A stretch of DNA of 64,000 nt from Piscibacillus sp052246295. GTDB lineage: Bacteria > Bacillota > Bacilli > Bacillales > Alkalibacillaceae. Where the stretch lies: the NCBI GenBank assembly GCA_052246295.1, contig JBQQCO010000017.1, one strand, 5' to 3'. Below the pieces are notes generated by a model. The model saw nothing but the letters and a program-made list of their open reading frames with translations, had not been told where the DNA came from and ran no database searches. Positions 1 through 7,606 of the stretch are shown here, piece after piece (within the stretch, counting starts at the first letter, position 1; each line of letters begins with the position of its first letter). A program made the position numbers and the translations under genes.

Positions 1-9
1 TTGTTTCAT

Positions 10-80
10 GAGAAGGCCTCTTTCTATATGTATTTGCCGTCGAAGCATACATATATGATAGAGTGCCTTCTCTTTTTTTA
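10..80 (+). terminator. Long hairpin with T-tract, probable terminator
   Basis: GAGAAGGC at 10-17 pairs with GCCTTCTC at 65-72. The stem continues inward through TCTATATGTAT and ATACATATATGATAGA, and TCTTTTTTTA follows. The stem is unusually long, so a small palindromic repeat element acting as a terminator is also possible. It would end transcription of a gene lying left of the window. Confidence 0.6.
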
Positions 81-140
81 CTAGTTAATTTTTGGTAATT
101 TAACCTCGAGAACTATTTTACACTTACAATCATTTATGCG

Positions 141-320
141 ATGATTTTCTATCCAATTGTTCAGATGGCTCTAGAAGAAAGATTTTTTATTAATGTTACT
201 TCTATTGCTGGTATTTATAATATATTTGCAATGGTTCTGGTTTGGTATCTTTTTAATAAAAGGATTAGAAAAAAACAACTTGTTATTTCAAGGGCAAAAA
301 CTAAGAAGAATAAATATTAG
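141..320 (+). pseudogene. Membrane-protein C-terminal remnant
   Basis: A 59-codon frame starts at an ATG and is open upstream to about position 99. It has one clear hydrophobic segment (SIAGIYNIFAMVLVWYLF) followed by a very basic tail (KRIRKKQLVISRAKTKKNKY), typical of the end of a multi-spanning polysaccharide polymerase or ligase. No ribosome binding site is visible. It lies just before a flippase gene, so I infer the broken end of a capsule or exopolysaccharide membrane gene. It could also be chance AT-rich sequence. Confidence 0.3.
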
Positions 321-512
321 TGGCAGGAAAATACAATCTTATTGCAGGTTTACTAAGCTATTAACAAAGCTATTCCTATTTTGTGATGATAAGAAAGTTT
401 ATCTTTGTATACTTTATCTTTTAGCTAAACTTTATTTTTTAAAAATTCAGGGCGCGACGAAAGAATGATGGTTAATATTTATTGTGTAAAATTTTATTAT
501 GAGGGATGAGTT

Positions 513-1931
513 TTGAATAATAAGGCAATTACTTTTGTGAAAAACTTCTCATATACCTTGTCATCAAACTTAATATCAATACTTATTTCAACATTAGTTA
601 TCTTAATTGTACCGAAGTTGATAGGTGTAGAAGAGTATGGGTATTGGCAGTTGTATCTATTTTATTCATCTTATGTAGGTTTCTTACATTTTGGCTGGAA
701 TGATGGAATATATCTTAGATTTGGCGGTAAGGAATATAAGGAGTTAAATAAAAATCTGCTTTTTTCACAGTTTTGGATGTTAGCAATTTTTCAAGTATTA
801 ATAGGTTTGATTATTATTGTCATTTCAATTGTATTTAGTACGGATGTTAATAAGCTATTTATACTTAAAATGACCGCACTATGTATGTTGATAGTTAATG
901 TAAGGCTCATGTTGATTTATATTTTGCAGTGTACGAATAGGATTAAAGAATATGCACAAATAACAATGATGGAAAAGGTACTTTATTGTTGTCTCATTCT
1001 AATATTTTTATTAGTGGGAATTAGGGAATTCCAGATATTGATTATTGCCGATATAATGGGAAAACTTATTGCCCTAATTTACTCAATATATTGCTGTAGG
1101 GATATAGTATTTAAAAAAGTTTCTGCATTCTATTTCAATTTTAGAGAAACATTCGATAATATTAATGTAGGAATAAAGCTGATGTTTGCTAACATTGCAA
1201 GTATGTTCATTATTGGAATTGTTCGATTTGGCATTGAACGAACCTGGGATGTTTCAACATTTGGTAAAGTATCACTAACCTTAAGTATCTCCAATTTCAT
1301 GATGGTTTTTATCAATGCTGTTGGTATCATTATGTTCCCGATACTTAGACGTACAAACGAGGAAAAACTTCCAAATGTATATACAACTATGAGAACCTTT
1401 CTAATGGTTCCTTTGCTTGGTTTACTTTTGGCATACTATCCACTGAAGGTTATTTTATCTGGGTGGTTGCCGCAATATTCTGATAGCCTTCAATATATGG
1501 CGCTTCTTTTCCCATTATGTGTATATGAAGGGAAAATGGCTTTGTTAATTAATACCTATTTGAAAACTCTAAGAAAAGAGAAGTTGATGCTTGCTATTAA
1601 TCTAGTATCGGTGGTATTAAGCATATTTCTTACAATTATGTTTACTATATTCTTAAAAGATTTATCATTAGTTATAGTGTCAATTGTGGTACTTCTAGCC
1701 TTCCGGTGTGCTTTGGCGGAGTTATTTTTATCAAAAATTCTTAATGTCTCTGTAAGTAAAGATATATTACTAGAAATGGCAATGGTACTAATATTTATTA
1801 TATTGGGTTGGTTTGCAACCTTATGGGTTGGAATAGTAATTTATTTAGTTGCATATTGTTCATATTTGTTGTTTAAGAAAAAGGATATTAAGTTTACACT
1901 AAAAAATGTAAATCAATTAATGAGAGGGTAG
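513..1931 (+). CDS. Wzx-type polysaccharide flippase (MATE/MVF-like)
   Basis: This 472-residue protein is almost entirely hydrophobic, with about 12 predicted membrane segments and short basic loops. The N-terminus (FVKNFSYTLSSNLISILIST) and PKLIGVEEYGYWQLYLF are typical of polysaccharide biosynthesis Wzx/RfbX family proteins, which move undecaprenyl-linked repeat units across the membrane. The start is TTG, supported by GAGGG at 501-505. The gene is very AT-rich compared with those after 13 kb, as is common for horizontally exchanged surface polysaccharide genes. It precedes a nucleotide-sugar cassette (dTDP-rhamnose, UDP-glucuronate), which supports a role in exporting a rhamnose- and/or uronate-containing polymer. 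The substrate cannot be read from the sequence. Confidence 0.85.
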   Translation: MNNKAITFVKNFSYTLSSNLISILISTLVILIVPKLIGVEEYGYWQLYLFYSSYVGFLHFGWNDGIYLRFGGKEYKELNKNLLFSQFWMLAIFQVLIGLIIIVISIVFSTDVNKLFILKMTALCMLIVNVRLMLIYILQCTNRIKEYAQITMMEKVLYCCLILIFLLVGIREFQILIIADIMGKLIALIYSIYCCRDIVFKKVSAFYFNFRETFDNINVGIKLMFANIASMFIIGIVRFGIERTWDVSTFGKVSLTLSISNFMMVFINAVGIIMFPILRRTNEEKLPNVYTTMRTFLMVPLLGLLLAYYPLKVILSGWLPQYSDSLQYMALLFPLCVYEGKMALLINTYLKTLRKEKLMLAINLVSVVLSIFLTIMFTIFLKDLSLVIVSIVVLLAFRCALAELFLSKILNVSVSKDILLEMAMVLIFIILGWFATLWVGIVIYLVAYCSYLLFKKKDIKFTLKNVNQLMRG

Positions 1932-2098
1932 AAGTAACTGCTTAGGAAGTTAATTTTTTTGTAATTTGATAAGGTAGCTGGAAATGCATTTAAAGTAGTA
2001 ATACCGGATTCAAATAATATTAATACTAAATACCCAAGAGAAATCTTTGCCATATTTGGGTGGCAATGTGTAGTAACAGAAAGGAAGTGCGGAATGTA

Positions 2099-2977
2099 AT
2101 GAAGGGAATAATATTAGCGGGGGGCAGTGGGACTCGTCTATACCCATTAACTATGGTAACAAGTAAGCAATTATTACCGATATACGATAAACCAATGATT
2201 TATTATCCGTTATCAACGTTGATGCTTGCTGGAATACAAGATATATTAATTATTTCAACTCCAGAAGATACTCCGCGTTTCGAATCCTTATTAGGTAATG
2301 GTTCACAATTTGGAGTAAATTTAGATTATAAAGTTCAGCCAAGCCCTGATGGATTAGCTCAGGCTTTTTTAATTGGGGAAGAATTCATTGGTCAAGATTC
2401 AGTTGCTATGATTCTAGGGGATAATATTTACTACGGTAGTGGTATGAGAAAAATACTTAAACGTGCTGCAGCTAAGGAAAGTGGCGCTACAGTATTTGGT
2501 TATCATGTAAAAGATCCTCAACGGTTCGGTGTTGTAGAGTTTAATGAGGCTGGAAAGGTGATTAGTGTCGAAGAAAAGCCAGAAGTACCAAAATCTAATT
2601 ATGCGATTACTGGGTTATATTTTTATGATAACCGTATAGTTGATATCGCTAAAAATGTCCAACCTTCAGAACGTGGTGAACTCGAAATCACCTCAATAAA
2701 TGAAGCGTATTTAAATATTGGAGATTTAGACGTAGAGCTATTAGGTAGAGGATTTACTTGGTTAGATACTGGAACACACCAAAGCCTGGTTGAAGCTACA
2801 AATTTTGTTAAGACTGTTGAAGAACATCAAGGAATTAAGATTGCGGCTCCTGAGGAAGTTGCATTTATAAATGGTTGGATTACCAAAGATCAATTGTGGG
2901 ATTGTGGTGAAAAGCTTAGTAAGACTGGTTACGGACAGTATTTAATGAAAGTAGCCAACGGAGAAATACAATATTAA
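2099..2977 (+). CDS. rfbA: Glucose-1-phosphate thymidylyltransferase RmlA/RfbA
   Basis: The enzyme makes dTDP-glucose from glucose-1-phosphate and dTTP, the first step of dTDP-L-rhamnose synthesis. The protein begins MKGIILAGGSGTRLYPLT, the nucleotidyltransferase signature, and has the metal-binding MILGDNIYYG, then the VEEKP and LDTGTH motifs of the family. The frame is open upstream to an ATG at 2060, but the family start is the ATG at 2099, preceded by AGGAAG. At 292 residues it is full length. It is first of four rfb genes in the order A-C-D-B. Between the flippase stop and this start lies about 165 nt of AT-rich sequence with a short open stretch that I do not recognise. Confidence 0.97.
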   Translation: MKGIILAGGSGTRLYPLTMVTSKQLLPIYDKPMIYYPLSTLMLAGIQDILIISTPEDTPRFESLLGNGSQFGVNLDYKVQPSPDGLAQAFLIGEEFIGQDSVAMILGDNIYYGSGMRKILKRAAAKESGATVFGYHVKDPQRFGVVEFNEAGKVISVEEKPEVPKSNYAITGLYFYDNRIVDIAKNVQPSERGELEITSINEAYLNIGDLDVELLGRGFTWLDTGTHQSLVEATNFVKTVEEHQGIKIAAPEEVAFINGWITKDQLWDCGEKLSKTGYGQYLMKVANGEIQY

Positions 2978-3001
2978 GAATTGAAAGAAGTGAAATTAAA
3001 A

Positions 3002-3559
3002 GTGAAAATTACACAGACTAATTTAGATGGTGTTGTCATTGTAGAGCCAAATGTATATGGTGATCATCGTGGTTGGTTTATGGAAACATATAATAAATCA
3101 GTGCTTGCTGATTATGGAGTTAATATAGAATTTATTCAAGACAACCAATCTTATTCAGCAACAAAGGGTACTTTACGAGGGTTACATTATCAAATGAATC
3201 CTAAAGCACAAACGAAACTTGTAAGATGTACAAAAGGTATTATTTTTGATGTGGCAGTTGATATTCGTGAAGGAAGTCCTACATATGGGGAATGGTTTGG
3301 CATTGAATTAAGTGCTGAAAACAAAAAACAATTACTTGTACCAAAGGGCTTTTCACATGCATTTATGACATTAACGAACGATGTAGAGGTTCAGTATAAA
3401 GTAGATGAAGTATATTCTCCAGAGAATGAAAGAAGTATTTTATGGAACGATCCAGAAATCGGTATAAAGTGGCCCAATGTTATACCTGTATTGTCTGCTA
3501 AGGATGAAGTTGCTCCATTATTAAAAGATGCTGATAATAACTTCGTGAGTGGTGAATAA
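3002..3559 (+). CDS. rfbC: dTDP-4-dehydrorhamnose 3,5-epimerase RmlC/RfbC
   Basis: The enzyme epimerises dTDP-4-keto-6-deoxyglucose at C3 and C5 and has a cupin fold. Family motifs are visible: DHRGWFMETYN near the start, QDNQSYSATKGTLRGLHYQ with the catalytic His, and VPKGFSHAFMTL. Three in-frame starts exist (TTG 2981, GTG 2990, GTG 3002). I chose GTG 3002 (MKITQTNLDG) because it fits the usual 180-190 residue length and has GAAAGAAG upstream. It starts 24 nt after rfbA and runs directly into rfbD. Confidence 0.95.
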   Translation: MKITQTNLDGVVIVEPNVYGDHRGWFMETYNKSVLADYGVNIEFIQDNQSYSATKGTLRGLHYQMNPKAQTKLVRCTKGIIFDVAVDIREGSPTYGEWFGIELSAENKKQLLVPKGFSHAFMTLTNDVEVQYKVDEVYSPENERSILWNDPEIGIKWPNVIPVLSAKDEVAPLLKDADNNFVSGE

Positions 3560-4417
3560 ATGATGAAAATTCTCGTAACTGGATATGGAGGTCAGCTTGG
3601 CTATGATGTAGTCAGGGAAGGTACCAAGCGCGGGTTAGAAATGATTGGTACAACATCGAGTGATTTGAATATTACAGATGAGAATAGGGTTTCGGAATAT
3701 ATTCATCAATTAAACCCGGATGCGATTATTCATTGTGCAGCTTATACTGCAGTTGATAAGGCAGAAGATGATAAAGAGAGCTGTTATGATGTTAATGTCA
3801 ATGGAACAAGGTATTTAGCAAAAACGGCTAAGGAAATAAATGCAAAGTTTGTCTATATTAGTACGGATTATGTTTTTGATGGAAAAGATGAAATCTCTTT
3901 TGCAGAGAATTCTATCCCAAATCCAGTTGGCTACTATGGAAAAACGAAGCATCAAGGTGAGCAAATAGTTCAGTCATTGCTAGACCATTTTTTTATTGTA
4001 CGTATTTCATGGGTTTTCGGTATAAATGGAAACAATTTTGTTAAGACAATGCTAAGATTAGCAGAAACTCGAAATGAGTTAAGTGTGGTTGGTGACCAAA
4101 TTGGTTCCCCTACCTATACATTCGATTTAGCCCGTTTTTTGATAGATATTATTCAAAGTGATAGATATGGAATATATCATGCTACTAACGAAGGTTTTTG
4201 TAGTTGGGCTGAATTTGCAAAGGAAATTTTTAAACAAGCAAATGCTGATGTAAAAGTAAACTCCATTTCTACAGAAGAATACCCAACACGTGCAGTACGA
4301 CCAAAGAACTCGAGAATGTCAAAGAAAAGGCTTGTAGAAAATGGCTTTGCTTCTTTACCACATTGGAAAGATTCTGTAAAAAGATATCTTAAGGAATTAA
4401 CACAGGAGGTGAAATAG
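3560..4417 (+). CDS. rfbD: dTDP-4-dehydrorhamnose reductase RmlD/RfbD
   Basis: This NAD(P)H-dependent SDR reductase carries out the last step to dTDP-L-rhamnose. The Rossmann glycine motif is at the N-terminus (ILVTGYGGQLGYDV). HCAAYTAVDKAEDD, ISTDYVFDG and the catalytic YGKTKHQGE (YxxxK) follow in the usual order. At 285 residues it is full length. The ATG directly follows the rfbC stop codon, so translation is probably coupled. A neighbouring second ATG three bases on is an equally good start. Confidence 0.96.
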   Translation: MMKILVTGYGGQLGYDVVREGTKRGLEMIGTTSSDLNITDENRVSEYIHQLNPDAIIHCAAYTAVDKAEDDKESCYDVNVNGTRYLAKTAKEINAKFVYISTDYVFDGKDEISFAENSIPNPVGYYGKTKHQGEQIVQSLLDHFFIVRISWVFGINGNNFVKTMLRLAETRNELSVVGDQIGSPTYTFDLARFLIDIIQSDRYGIYHATNEGFCSWAEFAKEIFKQANADVKVNSISTEEYPTRAVRPKNSRMSKKRLVENGFASLPHWKDSVKRYLKELTQEVK

Positions 4418-5443
4418 ATGAGAAAAAAGAAAGTACTCGTAACGGGTGGAGCTGGTTTTATTGGTGGTAACTTTGTTCAATATATGGTTAACAAGTATCC
4501 TCAATATGATATATATAATTTAGATTTATTAACTTATGCAGGTGACTTAACAAAGCATAAGAATATAGAAACGAAAGATACTTACTTTTTTATAAAAGCA
4601 GACATAGCTGACCGTGAAACAATATTGGCACTGTTTGAAAAAGAGGAGTTTGACTATGTTGTCCATTTTGCTGCAGAAAGCCATGTTGATCGTTCAATTA
4701 CTGACCCAGGAATCTTCGTTCAAACGAATATTACTGGAACACAAGTTTTATTAGATGCGTCAAGAGCAGTTGGAGTAACTAAATTTGTACATGTATCGAC
4801 AGATGAAGTTTATGGTGAATTAGATTTTGACCCAACAACATTTTTTACAGAAGAAACACCTTTGCAACCAAATAGTCCTTATAGTGCAAGCAAGGCATCA
4901 TCTGATTTATTAGTTAGAGCATATCACGAAACATATGGATTGCCTGTAAACATCACTCGCTGTTCTAATAATTATGGACCATATCACTTCCCTGAGAAAC
5001 TAATTCCATTAACGATTTCTCGTGTATTGAATGACAAGAAGGTTCCAGTTTATGGTGATGGAAAAAACATTCGTGATTGGTTACATGTAATTGACCATTG
5101 TGCTGCGATTGATTTAGTTATGCATAAAGGTATAAATGGTGAAGTATACAATGTTGGTGGTCATAATGAACAAACAAATTTAGAGGTTGTTAAGACGATT
5201 ATTAAAACGTTAGGTAAATCTGAGGAGTTAATAGATTTTGTTAAGGATCGCTTAGGCCATGATAAGCGTTATGCAATCGATCCTACTAAGTTAGAAAATT
5301 TAGGATGGAAACCTACTTACAATTTTGAAACAGGAATTGCTCAAACTATTCAATGGTACCTAGATAACAAAGAGTGGTGGGAGCAAATTATTAGTGGCGA
5401 TTATCAGAATTATTTTAAGAAGCAATACAATATAAATAAATAG
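4418..5443 (+). CDS. rfbB: dTDP-glucose 4,6-dehydratase RmlB/RfbB
   Basis: This extended SDR converts dTDP-glucose to dTDP-4-keto-6-deoxyglucose with bound NAD. The sequence shows VTGGAGFIGGNFV at residues 6-18, the HVSTDEVYGEL active-site segment with Thr-Asp-Glu, Tyr155-x3-Lys159 (YSASKAS) and TRCSNNYGPY. At 341 residues it is full length. AGGAGGTGA lies 6 nt before the ATG and overlaps the rfbD end; the genes abut. It is the last of the rhamnose genes. Confidence 0.97.
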   Translation: MRKKKVLVTGGAGFIGGNFVQYMVNKYPQYDIYNLDLLTYAGDLTKHKNIETKDTYFFIKADIADRETILALFEKEEFDYVVHFAAESHVDRSITDPGIFVQTNITGTQVLLDASRAVGVTKFVHVSTDEVYGELDFDPTTFFTEETPLQPNSPYSASKASSDLLVRAYHETYGLPVNITRCSNNYGPYHFPEKLIPLTISRVLNDKKVPVYGDGKNIRDWLHVIDHCAAIDLVMHKGINGEVYNVGGHNEQTNLEVVKTIIKTLGKSEELIDFVKDRLGHDKRYAIDPTKLENLGWKPTYNFETGIAQTIQWYLDNKEWWEQIISGDYQNYFKKQYNINK

Positions 5444-5502
5444 AGTAATAACATCAATAATTGAATCGGAAGTTATTGAAATTTGGAAGAGGTAATGTTC
5501 AT

Positions 5503-6669
5503 ATGAAAATTACAATCGCTGGAACAGGTTATGTAGGCTTATCAAATGCTATATTATTGGCTCAAAACAACGAAGTAATTGCATTAGATATTATTCAAGA
5601 AAAAGTAGATATGATTAACAATAAAAGGTCTCCAATTATTGATAATGAGATTGAAGAATATTTAGCAACTAAAGAACTAAATCTAACTGCTACTACAGAT
5701 AATTATAAAGCCTATAAGGATGCAGATTATGTAATCATTTCTACGCCAACAAATTATGATCCAGAGAAAAACTACTTTAATACTAGAACTGTTGAAGCGG
5801 TTATTGCTAATGTACTATCTATTAATCCGGATGCTGTAATGGTAATCAAATCAACCGTTCCAGTTGGTTATACAGAAAAAATAAAAGAAAAATTTGAAAC
5901 CGAAAATATTATTTTCTCACCTGAATTTTTACGTGAAGGGAAAGCTTTATATGATAACTTATACCCCTCACGCATTATCGTAGGTGAACAATCAGATAGA
6001 GCTCGAGTATTTGCTGACTTGTTAGTTCAAGGAGCTATTAAGGAAGATATTCCTGTGTTGTTTACTAATTCAACAGAAGCAGAGGCTATTAAACTATTTG
6101 CCAACACTTACCTTGCGATGAGAGTCGCATTTTTTAATGAGCTCGATTCTTATGCAGAGGTTAGGGGATTAGACAGTAAGCAAATTATTGATGGTGTAGG
6201 TCTGGATCCGCGAATTGGTAATCATTATAATAATCCTTCCTTTGGCTATGGTGGATACTGTCTGCCTAAAGATACAAAACAACTATTAGCGAATTATGAA
6301 GATGTTCCAAATAATATAATGACAGCTATCGTAGATGCAAACAGAACAAGAAAAGATCATGTTGCCGAAATGATTATTAAGAAGAATCCAATAATAGTTG
6401 GCATCTATAGGCTTACAATGAAAATGGACTCAGACAACTTTAGACAATCAGCTATTCAAGGTGTCATGAAGCGAATTAAAGCTAAAGGTATTGAAGTTGT
6501 TGTATATGAGCCTGCCCTTCATGAAGAGACATTCTATAATTCAAGAGTAATAAATGACTTTGAAGAGTTTAAGAAAGTATCAGATGTAATTGTCACTAAT
6601 CGTTTGTCTGATGACCTACGTGAAGTAGAAGATAAGGTGTATACTAGAGATTTGTTTAGTAGAGATTAA
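5503..6669 (+). CDS. ugd: UDP-glucose 6-dehydrogenase (nucleotide-sugar dehydrogenase)
   Basis: This enzyme oxidises UDP-glucose to UDP-glucuronate in two NAD-dependent steps. The protein starts MKITIAGTGYVGLS with GxGYVG at residues 7-12, then has IKSTVPVGYT, SPEFLREGKALYDN and the catalytic cysteine Cys253 in GYGGYCLPKDTKQ. At 388 residues it is the short Ugd type found in streptococci and enterics. The frame is open to 5461, but the family start is the ATG at 5503, which has GAAGAGG upstream. It lies 59 nt after rfbB and ends at a strong terminator. A closely related dehydrogenase acting on UDP-ManNAc or UDP-GlcNAc is possible but fits less well. Confidence 0.92.
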   Translation: MKITIAGTGYVGLSNAILLAQNNEVIALDIIQEKVDMINNKRSPIIDNEIEEYLATKELNLTATTDNYKAYKDADYVIISTPTNYDPEKNYFNTRTVEAVIANVLSINPDAVMVIKSTVPVGYTEKIKEKFETENIIFSPEFLREGKALYDNLYPSRIIVGEQSDRARVFADLLVQGAIKEDIPVLFTNSTEAEAIKLFANTYLAMRVAFFNELDSYAEVRGLDSKQIIDGVGLDPRIGNHYNNPSFGYGGYCLPKDTKQLLANYEDVPNNIMTAIVDANRTRKDHVAEMIIKKNPIIVGIYRLTMKMDSDNFRQSAIQGVMKRIKAKGIEVVVYEPALHEETFYNSRVINDFEEFKKVSDVIVTNRLSDDLREVEDKVYTRDLFSRD

Positions 6670-6679
6670 TAAATTTTTA

Positions 6680-6722
6680 CCCGCTGAGCTGTCTTATTTG
6701 GCAGTTTGGCGGGCTTATTTGT
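6680..6722 (+). terminator. Rho-independent terminator of the rhamnose/ugd operon
   Basis: CCCGC pairs with GCGGG and inner CTG pairs with CAG across TCTTATTTGG; CTTATTTGTTTTG follows. It starts 11 nt after the ugd stop. Confidence 0.8.
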
Positions 6723-6823
6723 TTTGGTCTTATACTTTAATTCGTTAATATATTAAAGCAGCTTATTGAATCACGTATTAAACGTAAGTTCATTTTACCA
6801 CTGTTATTTTCGATCCCAATATT

Positions 6824-7216
6824 CTAAAAAGGTAAATCCCCATCAAAAACATCGTCTTCTGATTCTGATGTTTCTTCCACACCGTCTAGGTTATGGTACT
6901 CCAAGATGTTCATTTCATTTTTTTGTTCAAGCTCAGCTTTTTCTTCTTCCCAATCTTTTAGAAACCCCTGCTTGAAGAAATAAGTAGGTTCCCCACAAGT
7001 TTCACAAAATCGTGCATTACCGGGATTATTGTGGAATTGGTGATCTACCACATTGCCGTAGCCGTCATATTCTGGTGTACCCTCACACGTATTATAAAGT
7101 TTCGTAGAACATAGTTTACAATGGCTAGCATTAGTTGAAAAAACTTCATTTTCACATTTAGGGCATTTCACTACCCTCATATTATGATCAACATCGTATC
7201 CCTTTTCATATCTCAT
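6824..7216 (-). CDS. Double zinc-ribbon protein with SSB-like C-terminal tip
   Basis: The 130-residue protein has four Cys pairs: CPKC and CKLC near residues 18-37, then a cysteine near 44 and CETC near 76. These form two treble-clef or zinc-ribbon units. The last ten residues, DDVFDGDLPF, resemble the acidic C-terminal peptide of bacterial single-stranded DNA-binding protein (D-D-D-[IL]-P-F), which docks DNA repair and replication partners. Between them is an acidic, Glu-rich linker (KDWEEEKAELEQKNE). The ATG has GGAAGGAGAG upstream on the minus strand. I know no named family with this layout. A related fragment lies just upstream (7252-7383). A role at single-stranded DNA is inference. Confidence 0.75.
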   Translation of the reverse strand: MRYEKGYDVDHNMRVVKCPKCENEVFSTNASHCKLCSTKLYNTCEGTPEYDGYGNVVDHQFHNNPGNARFCETCGEPTYFFKQGFLKDWEEEKAELEQKNEMNILEYHNLDGVEETSESEDDVFDGDLPF

Positions 7217-7251
7217 CTTCGATGCTCTCCTTCCCTTGAATGTAAAATGTG

Positions 7252-7383
7252 TTAGTTTGGCCGATACTTTGGTGATCTCTTTTCAGCTACTGTCCCATAA
7301 ATAGAATTTGGTTCATCATATTTTGTAACCATTATATCTTTCCAATCCTTCAAAAAGCCTTGCTTATAAAATAGTGTTTGGCA
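7252..7383 (-). pseudogene. Decayed paralogue of the neighbouring zinc-ribbon gene
   Basis: On the minus strand this stretch encodes CQTLFYKQGFLKDWKD followed by about 28 further codons to a TAA. That matches the CGEPTYFFKQGFLKDWEEE segment of the intact gene at 6824-7216 after its last cysteine pair. The upstream ribbon part is missing and there is no start, so this is the 3' end of a second copy, left by duplication and deletion. Its tail differs and lacks the DGDLPF tip. Confidence 0.6.
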
Positions 7384-7385
7384 TG

Positions 7386-7463
7386 CAGCTGACCGCTACT
7401 GGAAATGAAAAGATGGCATGGCGATTGAGGAAGAAAGGTAAGCCTCGTAAGAAGAAAAAGTAA
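7386..7463 (+). pseudogene. Basic C-terminal remnant of an unknown gene
   Basis: A short open stretch ends with a strongly basic tail (WRLRKKGKPRKKKK) before TAA and is followed at once by a good terminator (7479-7525). No start or ribosome binding site can be assigned. It looks like the last codons of a gene whose body was lost when the adjacent zinc-ribbon copy was truncated at 7383. Chance cannot be excluded. Confidence 0.3.
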
Positions 7464-7478
7464 ATATAGTTCCAACTT

Positions 7479-7525
7479 AAACCACTGAGTTAGCTTAATC
7501 GGCTACTTGGTGGTTTTTTTATTTT
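7479..7525 (+). terminator. Rho-independent terminator
   Basis: AAACCAC (7479-7485) pairs with GTGGTTT (7510-7516), with inner AGC/GCT, and a T-run continues to 7520. It follows the vestigial basic tail on the + strand. Confidence 0.75.
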
Positions 7526-7606
7526 GTCTGAGGTTAGTTATATTTACGCAAAATATGATATGGTAAAATTATCAAATAAACTTGTCTTTTTTGGGAGGCA
7601 ATCAAT

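Noticed and set aside
193..468. 91-codon frame at the left end
   Set aside because: Low-complexity Leu/Lys/Phe frame in AT-rich DNA without a ribosome binding site; an alternative frame (141-320) looks more like a membrane-protein remnant.
1932..2098. Short open stretch before rfbA (KVVIPDSNNINTKYPREIFA)
   Set aside because: About 40 codons without start signal and no recognisable family; could be a gene remnant, but support is too weak.
6766..6975. 69-codon + strand frame opposite the zinc-ribbon gene
   Set aside because: Antisense to a gene with clear cysteine motifs; no start signal.
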